This document shows positions 1-6,828 of a stretch of DNA of 13,179 nucleotides, piece by piece (the stretch's first letter is position 1; every line of letters starts with the position of its first letter). Under the pieces are notes generated by a model. That model was not told where the DNA came from. It ran no database searches and saw nothing but the letters and a program-made list of their open reading frames with translations. A program made the translations under genes and the position numbers. The DNA is from an uncultured Desulfobacterales bacterium (GTDB taxonomy: Bacteria > Desulfobacterota > Desulfobacteria > Desulfobacterales > JAFDCJ01): contig CALZJV010000186.1 of assembly GCA_945787595.1 (NCBI GenBank), positions 1 to 13,179 on the forward strand. Reading direction: 5' to 3'.

Positions 1-2058
1 ACCTATACCTGGAAAGATGCGGTGCTGTATGCCCTTGGCGTTGGGGCAGGCTTTTCCGATCTGGATTACTGCTACGAGAAGGATCTGAAGGTGATCCCCA
101 GTTTCGGGATCACCACGATGTACGATTTCATGCCGCAATTGCTGGCTGCCAGCAATGTGAATCTGGCGGGCATCCTTCACGGCGAGCAGGAAATGATCTT
201 TCACAAGCCGATTCCACCGGAAGGAGAATTAACCACCGAAGGCAGGATCACGCATTACTACGACAAGGGTAAAGACAAAGGCGCCCTGGTGGTGGGGCAA
301 AGCGAAACCTACCATTCCAACGGGCAGAAGCTGTTTACCAGCATCGGGACCGTGTTCGCCCGCTTGGACGGCGGATTTGGTGGCGAAGATGCACCCAAGA
401 AGAAGATCGAATTTCCGGAAAGAAATCCGGATTTTGAGAGTGAAGCCAGTCCCCTGGAGGATCAACCACTTATTTTCAGGCTTTCCGGCGATGTCTTCCA
501 ACTGCATGTCGATCAGGAATTTGCCGAAATGGCCGGGTTTGAAAAGCCCATCATGCACGGTCTTTGCACCCATGGATTTGCCTGCAGAGCACTGATTGAA
601 AACCTTGTTCCGGGAGAGCCGGAAAAGGTCCGGCGCCTTGCCTGCCGGTTTTCCAAAACCTTATACCCGGGGGAGCCGATTAAAACCCTGATCTGGCAAA
701 CCGGGGAAGGTCAGGCGCTGTGGCGGGTCCTCAATACCAAAAACGGCGAAGTGGTGATTGACAACGGGATCTTTGAATACGGTGATGTTCCCAAGGACGA
801 AATCCGCTTTAATAACCGTGTGGCAATTGTTACCGGCGCGGGTGCCGGTCTGGGCCGGATGTATGCCCTGGAACTTGCCAAACGCGGCGCCAAGGTCCTC
901 GTCAATGACCTGGGCGGCGCGCGGGACGGTTCCGGAGATGGTTCCACGAGCGCGGCTGACAAGGTCGTTGATGAAATCAAAGCATTGGGGGGTGAAGCAG
1001 CGGCCAATTACGATAGCGTGGCCACCGCCGAAGGCGGTGAAAATATCGTCAAAGGCGCCTTGGAGGCCTTCGGTACCGTGGACATCCTCATCAACAATGC
1101 CGGAATCCTGCGGGACAAAGGCTTTTTAAAGATGGAGCCGGAAAACTGGCAGATAGTTCTCGATGTTCATTTAAACGGTGCTTATTACGTATCCCGTCCG
1201 GCGTTTGCCGTGATGAAAGAAAAAGGGTACGGCCGTATTCTGATGACCACCTCGGCGGCCGGCCTCTACGGCAATTTTGGCCAGACCAATTACACCGCCG
1301 CCAAAATGGGTCTGGTGGGATTGATGAATACGCTCAAGCTGGAAGGGCAAAAATACGACATCAAGGTCAACACGATCGCTCCCGTGGCAGCCTCACGGCT
1401 TACCGAGGACATTTTGCCGCCGGATTTTCTGGACAAATTAAAACCGGAGCTGGTGGCGCCCATGGCAATTTTTCTCGTATCGGAAAAATGTCCGGCAAGC
1501 GGCAATATCTACAATGCCGGGATGGGCAGTTTTAACCGGGCCGCCATGGTTACCGGGTCCGGGGCTGTTGTGGGTGACGGCCATGAGATCCCCACCGCCG
1601 AACAGCTGGTCGCTCAATGGGAACCTATTACCAGCCTTCAAGGTGCCAAAGAATATCAGAATCTGAATGAGCAGATCGGCGATCTTCTGACCGCTTTTTC
1701 GAAACCGGCGGGGGCGCCTGCGGCCTCCGATAGATTCGGCGCAGTGGCGGATGTCTTCAATCACATGCCTGAAGCTTTTGTAGCGGATGCCGCCGCCGGC
1801 CTTGATGTCGTTTTTCAGTACAACATCACCGGAGAAGGCGGCGGCGACTGGTGCTGCGTGATTAGGGACGGTAGTTGCCGGATCGAGGCCGGGACCCACG
1901 AAAAGCCAACCTGCACCCTGAAGATGGATGCCGCCGATTTTCTGGCGATGATGAACGGCCAGCTTGCCGCCATGCAGGCCTACACCTCGGGAAAGCTTAA
2001 AATCGGTGGGGATATTATGAAGTCACAACTTATCGAGAAGCTGTTTAAATATGAATAA
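1..2058 (+). CDS. MaoC hydratase 2 / (3R)-hydroxyacyl-CoA dehydrogenase (SDR) / SCP2 fusion protein, 5'-partial
   Basis: The frame is open to the first base of the window, so the gene starts upstream; the first in-frame GTG (22) lies inside the conserved hydratase start and is not the true start. Counting from the first visible codon, residues 1-265 form a double-hotdog MaoC / enoyl-CoA hydratase 2 with active-site motif GDVFQLH (163-169): Asp and His are kept but the usual Asn-Pro is Phe-Gln. Residues about 270-495 are an SDR of the peroxisomal MFE-2 type, with TGAGAGLG (278-285), Asp303 after the second strand suggesting NAD+, NNAG, Ser418, Tyr431 and Lys435. Residues about 585-685 are an SCP2 sterol-carrier domain. 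It should hydrate a trans-2-enoyl-CoA and oxidise the (R)-3-hydroxyacyl-CoA to the 3-ketoacyl-CoA, probably in the cytoplasm. The domain order (hydratase-SDR-SCP2) differs from eukaryotic MFE-2 (SDR-hydratase-SCP2). It lies 171 bp upstream of the next fusion gene. Domain calls are firm; the substrate is unknown. Confidence 0.9.
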   Translation, partial: TYTWKDAVLYALGVGAGFSDLDYCYEKDLKVIPSFGITTMYDFMPQLLAASNVNLAGILHGEQEMIFHKPIPPEGELTTEGRITHYYDKGKDKGALVVGQSETYHSNGQKLFTSIGTVFARLDGGFGGEDAPKKKIEFPERNPDFESEASPLEDQPLIFRLSGDVFQLHVDQEFAEMAGFEKPIMHGLCTHGFACRALIENLVPGEPEKVRRLACRFSKTLYPGEPIKTLIWQTGEGQALWRVLNTKNGEVVIDNGIFEYGDVPKDEIRFNNRVAIVTGAGAGLGRMYALELAKRGAKVLVNDLGGARDGSGDGSTSAADKVVDEIKALGGEAAANYDSVATAEGGENIVKGALEAFGTVDILINNAGILRDKGFLKMEPENWQIVLDVHLNGAYYVSRPAFAVMKEKGYGRILMTTSAAGLYGNFGQTNYTAAKMGLVGLMNTLKLEGQKYDIKVNTIAPVAASRLTEDILPPDFLDKLKPELVAPMAIFLVSEKCPASGNIYNAGMGSFNRAAMVTGSGAVVGDGHEIPTAEQLVAQWEPITSLQGAKEYQNLNEQIGDLLTAFSKPAGAPAASDRFGAVADVFNHMPEAFVADAAAGLDVVFQYNITGEGGGDWCCVIRDGSCRIEAGTHEKPTCTLKMDAADFLAMMNGQLAAMQAYTSGKLKIGGDIMKSQLIEKLFKYE

Positions 2059-2120
2059 GGTTCAGAGGTTCAAGGTTCAGAGGTTCAGGGGATTAAGGAT
2101 TAAGTAAGGATTAAGGGATT
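2059..2120. repeat. Short tandem repeats just after the stop codon
   Basis: Directly after the stop, the 14-mer GGTTCAGAGGTTCA occurs twice (2059-2072 and 2074-2087), separated by one A. It is followed by three copies of GGATTAAG within 2089-2120. The units are short and there are no unique spacers, so this is not a CRISPR array. It is one of several low-complexity tracts filling the gaps in this cluster. Confidence 0.75.
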
Positions 2121-2127
2121 TAGAAAT

Positions 2128-2156
2128 GGTTTTTGCGTATTTTATGGCAAAAAACC
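2128..2156. other. Imperfect hairpin in the 2059-2229 intergenic gap
   Basis: GGTTTTTGC (2128-2136) can pair with GCAAAAAACC (2147-2156) around a 10-base loop, with one bulged A. The stem is AT-rich and is followed by A, not T, on the + strand, so it is a poor intrinsic terminator in the direction of the genes. It may affect mRNA processing between the two fusion genes, or have no role. Confidence 0.3.
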
Positions 2157-2217
2157 AAAACACAAGCACCACCTGATCTTAAAATTGGGCCAAATAAATT
2201 CAAAATTATTATATTGT

Positions 2218-2223
2218 AAGGAG
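2218..2223 (+). promoter_or_regulatory. Ribosome binding site fixing the start at 2230
   Basis: AAGGAG lies six bases before ATG 2230. An in-frame TTG at 2185 would add 15 residues, but it lacks a comparable site. The protein family also starts at about the MIGITSYG residues that follow ATG 2230. Confidence 0.8.
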
Positions 2224-2229
2224 AAAGAG

Positions 2230-4701
2230 ATGATCGGAATTACTTCATACGGTGCATATATTCCACGATTGAGACTGGAGCGCATCGCCATTTTTCAGGC
2301 CATGGGCTGGTTTGCACCCGCTATCATGATGGTGGCCCAGGGCGAACGGTCCATGTGCAACTGGGATGAAGACACCATCACTATGGCCGTAGCGGCTTGC
2401 CGTGATTGCCTGCGCGGTCGGGATAAAGGCAAGCTGGATGCACTTTACCTGGCCTCCACGACGATGCCTTTCGCGGACCGGCAAAATGCCGGCATTGTCT
2501 CAGCGGCGCTCAATCTCAGAGACGACCTGATCACGGCGGACTATACCGCTTCCCAGAAGGCCGCTACCACCGCCCTGATTACGGCTGTTGAATCCATAAA
2601 AGGCGGTGAGCGGAAAAACATTATGGTTGCGGCCGGCGACAGCCGGCAAACCAAGACCGCCTATTTTTATGAAATGTGGTTCGGTGACGGTGCCGCCTCT
2701 TTAACCGTCGGGGACACCGATGTGATTGCTGAATACAAGGGCTCTTATTCCTTGTCCTGTGATTTTGTGGATCACTACCGCGGTACCGATAAAAAATACG
2801 ATTATGTATGGGAAGAACGCTGGACCCGTGATGCGGGCTATGGAGAGATCATCCCTCAGGTCGTCAAGGGGCTTTTTGACAAACTGGGCATCAGCATGGA
2901 TGATGTCGACAAATTCGTTTATCCCTGTTTTTTTAAACGCGATCATCGTAACATTGCCCGAGGCCTCGGCGCCACTCCTGAGAAACTGGTGGACAACATG
3001 CATGAGGTCTGCGGCGAAACAGGTGTCGCCCATTCATTTATGATGTTTATTTCCGCCCTGGAGAAAGCTAAACCCGGAGAACGGATCCTCATGTGCGGTT
3101 TCGGCCAGGGCGCCAATGCGCTTTATTTCGAGGTGACGGAAAATATTACCAAACTGACTGCTAGAGACGGTGTCGTCGGATCACTGGCCAATAAGAAATC
3201 CACCGATAACTATCTTAAATGGCTCAAATTCAGAGATTTGATCCAGACGGAAATGGGAATTCGGGCCGAGGCGCCCACCCAGACCGCCACTTCGGTGCTG
3301 TGGCGCAAAAACAAAATGATTCTCGGGTTGGTGGGAGGCAAATGCCGGGAGTGCGACACCCCTCAGTTTCCCAAAGCCGATATCTGCGTCAATCCCGATT
3401 GCGGCGCCGTTCACAGCCAGGACGATTATGAGTTCGCCGATATACCTGCCAGGGTGAAGACGTTTACCGGAGATTTGCTGTCGGTATCTGTGGATCCGCC
3501 GGCTATTTACGGCATGGTGCAGTTTGAAGGCGGGGGACGGATCGTGGCGGATTTTAGCGACTGTGAACTTGATAATATCAAAGTCGGACTTCCGGTGCAG
3601 ATGGCCTTCAAATGCAAGGGAGTGGATAAGGAACGCGGATTTGTCAACTATTTCTGGAAAGCCGTACCCGCTCCGGGGGCTCTGGCAGAAATGAACCGGA
3701 TGCGGTTTGATGACTGTGTTGCCATCGTTACCGGCGCCGGTGCCGGACTCGGTCGGGCCTATGCCCTTGAGCTGGCAAAACGCGGCGCCAGGGTTGTGGT
3801 CAATGATCTGGGCGGGGCGCGGGACGGGAGCGGTGAAGGGGCTTCGGCCCCGGCAGACTCGGTAGTAAAAGAAATCAAGATTTTTGGCGGCGAAGCGGTA
3901 GCCAATTACGATAACGTGGCAACACCCCAAGGCGGTGAAAACATCGTTAAGACGGCCCTGGATGCTTTCGGACGGGTTGATATCCTGGTTAACAATGCGG
4001 GTATTCTCAGGGACAAAAGCTTTTTAAAGATGGAGCCTGACAACTGGAAAGCTGTGATGGATGTGCATTTAAACGGTGCCTACCATGTGACCCGGCCGGC
4101 CATGGCGGTGATGAAAGAAAACGGGTACGGCCGGATCGTCATGACCACTTCGGCGGCGGGTCTGTATGGCAATTTCGGCCAAACCAATTATTCGGCTGCC
4201 AAGATGGGGCTGGTTGGGCTGATGAACACCTTGAAACTGGAAGGGAAAAAATACAACATCAAGGTAAATACCGTGGCCCCCATCGCCGCCTCCAGGTTGA
4301 CCGAAGACGTCATGCCGCCCGAACTTTTTGAAAAATCAAAGCCGGAGTTCGTCACCCCCATGGTCATGTATTTATGCAGCGATAAATGCCGCGAAACCGG
4401 GGCCATCTTTAACAGCGGCATGGGCTATTTCAACCGGGCGGGCATTTTGACCGGTCCGACGGTTCAACTGGGAGATTCCGAAAATCCTCCTACACCCGAA
4501 CAGATCCAGCAGAATTGGGAGAAAATCAACTCCATGGACGGGGCCAAAGAAATGGAGGACGCCAATACCGCCATATTGGCCCTCATCACACAGCCCGGCA
4601 AAGACAGAGGCGGAAGTCGGCCTCCGGCCCGTAGGGGCCATAAGGGACTGCGCCCCGGAGGGAAAGGGGAATTCGGAAAGGGGAATGGGAAAATATTGTA
4701 A
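2230..4701 (+). CDS. HMG-CoA-synthase-like / DUF35 (zinc ribbon + OB fold) / SDR fusion protein
   Basis: This 823-residue protein has three parts. Residues 1 to about 335 have the thiolase/HMG-CoA synthase fold and align without gaps, from memory, to archaeal HMGCS around the active site. There the catalytic Cys is Gln109 (TASQKAATTA), the Glu is Thr77 and the His is Pro232, so HMG-CoA synthesis is not expected. Residues about 345-482 are a DUF35 domain with a C-x2-C-x10-C-x4-C zinc ribbon (Cys372, 375, 386, 391) and an OB fold. Residues about 490-790 are an SDR with TGAGAGLG (501-508), Asp526, NNAG (588-591), Ser641, Tyr654 and Lys658, about 80 % identical by eye to the SDR of the upstream gene. 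The last ~33 residues are Gly/Arg/Lys-rich and look repeat-derived. DUF35 proteins bridge thiolases and HMGCS-like partners, and a thiolase gene follows. The SDR is probably a catalytic (R)-3-hydroxyacyl-CoA dehydrogenase; the role of the first domain is unknown, structural or perhaps decarboxylative. Confidence 0.88.
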   Translation: MIGITSYGAYIPRLRLERIAIFQAMGWFAPAIMMVAQGERSMCNWDEDTITMAVAACRDCLRGRDKGKLDALYLASTTMPFADRQNAGIVSAALNLRDDLITADYTASQKAATTALITAVESIKGGERKNIMVAAGDSRQTKTAYFYEMWFGDGAASLTVGDTDVIAEYKGSYSLSCDFVDHYRGTDKKYDYVWEERWTRDAGYGEIIPQVVKGLFDKLGISMDDVDKFVYPCFFKRDHRNIARGLGATPEKLVDNMHEVCGETGVAHSFMMFISALEKAKPGERILMCGFGQGANALYFEVTENITKLTARDGVVGSLANKKSTDNYLKWLKFRDLIQTEMGIRAEAPTQTATSVLWRKNKMILGLVGGKCRECDTPQFPKADICVNPDCGAVHSQDDYEFADIPARVKTFTGDLLSVSVDPPAIYGMVQFEGGGRIVADFSDCELDNIKVGLPVQMAFKCKGVDKERGFVNYFWKAVPAPGALAEMNRMRFDDCVAIVTGAGAGLGRAYALELAKRGARVVVNDLGGARDGSGEGASAPADSVVKEIKIFGGEAVANYDNVATPQGGENIVKTALDAFGRVDILVNNAGILRDKSFLKMEPDNWKAVMDVHLNGAYHVTRPAMAVMKENGYGRIVMTTSAAGLYGNFGQTNYSAAKMGLVGLMNTLKLEGKKYNIKVNTVAPIAASRLTEDVMPPELFEKSKPEFVTPMVMYLCSDKCRETGAIFNSGMGYFNRAGILTGPTVQLGDSENPPTPEQIQQNWEKINSMDGAKEMEDANTAILALITQPGKDRGGSRPPARRGHKGLRPGGKGEFGKGNGKIL
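4621..4661. repeat. GC-rich inverted repeat inside the 3' end of the fusion gene
   Basis: CCTCCGG (4621-4627) is the exact reverse complement of CCGGAGG (4655-4661). A smaller hairpin, GGCCC-GTAG-GGGCC, sits at 4626-4639. It lies where the recognisable SDR homology has ended and may mark the start of a dispersed repeat that now supplies the gene's tail. Confidence 0.5.
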
Positions 4702-4930
4702 AGAGAAGCTGGGAAGCTGAAGGCTGAAAGCTCAAAGGTCGTAATGCAGCTTTTGCCTCTATCCTTACCCGGATTTGCCGCAGGAAGAGAACTAAAGAGG
4801 TAATGTCGCAAATTATAGGTGTCAGGTTTCAGGTGTCAGAATTTAGCACTTTTGATGCCTTGTGAAACTACAGTTTCTTTTTCGATCAAACTGACCGCTC
4901 CGGGTGCCAGCGGCTGGGCTAAACGCTGAA
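4668..4930 (+). repeat. Composite dispersed repeat, copy 1
   Basis: This tract overlaps the end of the upstream coding sequence and fills most of the gap before the thiolase gene. In order it holds GGAATTCGG (4668-4676), GAAGCTGGGAAGCTG-type tracts (about 4704-4722), a GCTCAAAGGTC block (about 4730-4740) followed by a GCAG-TTTT run, two GGTGTCAG boxes (4819-4840), and a block from 4871 to 4920 with GATCA, CTGACC and CAGCGGCTGGGCT. The same modules recur in the same order around 6268-6719, and some recur inverted at 10041-10110. No coding signal is seen. Confidence 0.65.
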
Positions 4931-4980
4931 TCAACAAGCATTTACTATTTTCTCAATGTGCTAGAACTAATAAACTAATT

Positions 4981-5001
4981 CAACCAATCAACCAATCAAC
5001 C
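4981..5001 (+). repeat. 8-bp tandem repeat in the thiolase leader
   Basis: CAACCAAT is repeated 2.6 times (4981-4988, 4989-4996, and CAACC at 4997-5001). It ends eight bases before the Shine-Dalgarno sequence of the thiolase gene. Copy-number changes here would move upstream elements relative to the ribosome binding site. Confidence 0.7.
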
Positions 5002-5008
5002 TCTATTC

Positions 5009-5015
5009 GGGAGGA
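5009..5015 (+). promoter_or_regulatory. Strong ribosome binding site for the thiolase gene
   Basis: GGGAGGA lies four bases before ATG 5020. It fixes the start and suggests efficient translation independent of the upstream gene. Confidence 0.8.
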
Positions 5016-5019
5016 TATC

Positions 5020-6231
5020 ATGGCTAAAGGAATAAAAGATAAAGTTGCAATTATCGGTATGGGTTGCACGCGCTTCGGCGAACGCTGGGATATGGGCGCT
5101 GAAGAATTAATGGTGGAAGCCTTCCAAGAGTGTCTAGCGGACGCCGGCATCGAAAAGAATGAAATCGGTGCGGCCTGGTTGGGAACCTGTTTTGACAATA
5201 TCAATGTGGGCAAAAGTGCGCTGCCGCTGTCGATGACCCTTCGACTTCCCAATATCCCTGTAACCCGTGTTGAAAACTTTTGCGCCACCGGCACCGAGGC
5301 TTTTCGCGGGGCTTGTTACGCGGTGGCCTCCGGTGCCTATGATATTGCCCTGGCCCTGGGAGTGGAGAAACTCAAGGACACCGGTTATGGCGGTCTGCCC
5401 AGTTTTACGGGATCCGATTCGGGCAGCCTAACCTGGCAGTGGTTTCCAAACATGACGGCTCCTGGCGCCTTTGCCCAGCTTGCCAGCGCTTATGGCGCTA
5501 AATATAAAATTGCGGATCAGGATCTGAAGCGGGCCATGGCGCATGTGTCTGCCAAAAGCCATGCCAACGGGGCCCTGAATCCCAAAGCACATTTGCGCAA
5601 GGCGGTTTCCGAGGATCAGATCATGGCTGCTCCCATTATAGCCCATCCTCTCGGACTCTTTGACTGCTGCGGTGTCAGCGACGGTGCCGCCTGCGCCATC
5701 GTTACCACGCCGGAGCTGGCCAAACAGCTGGGCAAAAAAGACATCATCACCGTCAAGGGCCTTCAGCTGGCGCTCAGCAGCGGTCAGGAAATGGGCTATA
5801 ACGATTGGGACGGAGACCATTTCGTAACTACCAGCAAGTGCAGCACCAAAGCGTATCAGGAAGCGGGAATTACCAAGCCAAAGGAAGAGATCAGCATGAT
5901 GGAGGTGCACGATTGCTTTTCCATCACGGAGCTGGTTACCATGGAAGATCTGCACATTTCCGAGCGCGGGCGGGCCTGGCGCGATGTGATGGATGGGGCT
6001 TTCGATTGTGGCGGGCCGGTCCCCTGTCAGGTTGATGGGGGCTTGAAATGTTTCGGCCATCCCATTGGCGCTTCGGGCTTGAGAATGCTGTATGAGATTT
6101 ATCTGCAGTTTCACGGCCGGGCCGGTGAGCGGCAGATTGAAGATCCCAGATTCGGGCTAACTCATAATCTGGGCGGCTTTCCGGCAATGAATGTATGCAG
6201 TATATCGGTCGTGGGGAAATATGAAGCGTGA
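5020..6231 (+). CDS. SCP2-type thiolase (acetyl-CoA acyltransferase)
   Basis: This 403-residue protein has the full set of catalytic residues of SCP2-type thiolases: the nucleophile Cys88 in VENFCATGTEA, the HDCF motif at 297-300 (His and the acid/base Cys299), and GHP with His347. It should cleave a 3-ketoacyl-CoA with CoA, releasing acetyl-CoA or another short acyl-CoA; the reverse condensation is possible. Retention of Cys88 and HDCF argues against the retro-aldolase Ltp2 subgroup. Family members such as BbsB and the archaeal acetoacetyl-CoA thiolase work with a separate DUF35 protein. No separate DUF35 gene is visible here, so the DUF35 domain of the upstream fusion protein is the likely partner. 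The gap of 318 bp to the upstream gene is repeat-filled. The length is normal for the family and there are no obvious defects. The substrate is unknown. Confidence 0.9.
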   Translation: MAKGIKDKVAIIGMGCTRFGERWDMGAEELMVEAFQECLADAGIEKNEIGAAWLGTCFDNINVGKSALPLSMTLRLPNIPVTRVENFCATGTEAFRGACYAVASGAYDIALALGVEKLKDTGYGGLPSFTGSDSGSLTWQWFPNMTAPGAFAQLASAYGAKYKIADQDLKRAMAHVSAKSHANGALNPKAHLRKAVSEDQIMAAPIIAHPLGLFDCCGVSDGAACAIVTTPELAKQLGKKDIITVKGLQLALSSGQEMGYNDWDGDHFVTTSKCSTKAYQEAGITKPKEEISMMEVHDCFSITELVTMEDLHISERGRAWRDVMDGAFDCGGPVPCQVDGGLKCFGHPIGASGLRMLYEIYLQFHGRAGERQIEDPRFGLTHNLGGFPAMNVCSISVVGKYEA

Positions 6232-6267
6232 GAATGCAAAGCGCAGAGAGCATGGGGCAGAGGTAAA

Positions 6268-6719
6268 GGAATTCGGATTTCGGAATGTGGAATGCGGAAG
6301 GTAGCAAGAGGGGAAGGAAGTTAGGAAGTTGAGAAGCAGAGAAGCTGGGAAGCTATGAAGTTAGGAGGTTGAGAAGCTCGAAAAGCTATATGGCTGGAGG
6401 CTCAAAGGTCATAAAGCAGGTTTTAGTTTTTCTTACTGCCACTTCCTGACACCTCGTATGAGCCTCCGCGAGGCCAGGCAGCGAACCGCAAAACAAGGGA
6501 AAAGCAAACCGCAGAATATCGAATAACGAATATCGAATTTCGAAGGGTGGAATCGCCTCGCTCACTCTTTTAATAAAAATAGATTGAATACATTCAATCG
6601 ACATTCGAAACTTGTCCGCCTTTGGAAGATTTGCTTTTTTAGAATTTTATTTTCGATCAGTCTGGACATTTTTCAGGTCAGCGGCTGGGCTGACTTCTGA
6701 AACCTGACACCCGACACCT
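6268..6719 (+). repeat. Composite dispersed repeat, copy 2 (fills the 597-bp gap 6232-6828)
   Basis: Modules in order: GGAATTCGG (6268-6276) and GGAAT tracts; GAAG(C/T)T(A/G/T)-type tracts (about 6318-6385); GGCTCAAAGGTC (about 6399-6410); CCTGACACCTCGTATG (6446-6461); ATATCGAATAACGAATATCG (about 6517-6536); a TCGCCTCGCTCACTC block (6553-6567); GATCAGTCTGG (6655-6665); and CAGCGGCTGGGCT (about 6679-6691), ending in CCTGACACCCGACACC. The first half matches copy 1 in the same orientation, and the part from 6446 to 6716 matches 10041-10311 in reverse complement. No gene is supported anywhere in 6232-6828. Confidence 0.65.
6582..6599. promoter_or_regulatory. Perfect 8+8 bp palindrome, possible operator
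   Basis: GATTGAAT-AC-ATTCAATC is a perfect inverted repeat with a two-base centre, about 230 bp upstream of the acyl-CoA dehydrogenase start. Its geometry would suit a dimeric regulator of the TetR type. It lies inside the repeat tract, so it may be only a repeat feature. Confidence 0.3.
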
Positions 6720-6828
6720 AATTCTGATAACCCCTTTCAATATGCTGTCAGAAAAACCTGATAATGGCCTAAAGCTTATCGTTTCTAAAACTTAGTGTTC
6801 TTAAGGCACGACCAAGAGATTTAATACC

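Noticed and set aside
2059..2120. Direct repeats as a possible CRISPR array
   Set aside because: Units of 8-15 bp without unique spacers and no cas genes; simple tandem repeats.
2128..2156. Hairpin after the first gene as a rho-independent terminator
   Set aside because: The stem is AT-rich and followed by A residues, not a T run, on the transcribed strand.
2230..3240. Calling the HMGCS-like domain a working HMG-CoA synthase (mevalonate pathway)
   Set aside because: The aligned catalytic Cys, Glu and His are Gln109, Thr77 and Pro232, and the gene sits among beta-oxidation genes.
3181..3930. Long antisense open frame opposite the HMGCS-like fusion gene
   Set aside because: The + strand encodes recognisable DUF35 and SDR motifs there; the antisense protein shows no family motifs and is a by-product of codon use.
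5428..6114. Antisense open frame opposite the thiolase
   Set aside because: It covers the thiolase catalytic motifs on the + strand and has no motif or ribosome binding site of its own.
5020..6231. Calling the thiolase-like protein a side-chain retro-aldolase of the Ltp2 type
   Set aside because: It keeps the nucleophilic Cys88 and the HDCF and GHP motifs of true SCP2-type thiolases.
6386..6604. Small - strand open frame in the gap before the dehydrogenases
   Set aside because: It lies wholly in dispersed repeat sequence and shares a similar peptide with a frame in the other repeat copy near 4740, as expected of a repeat and not of a gene.
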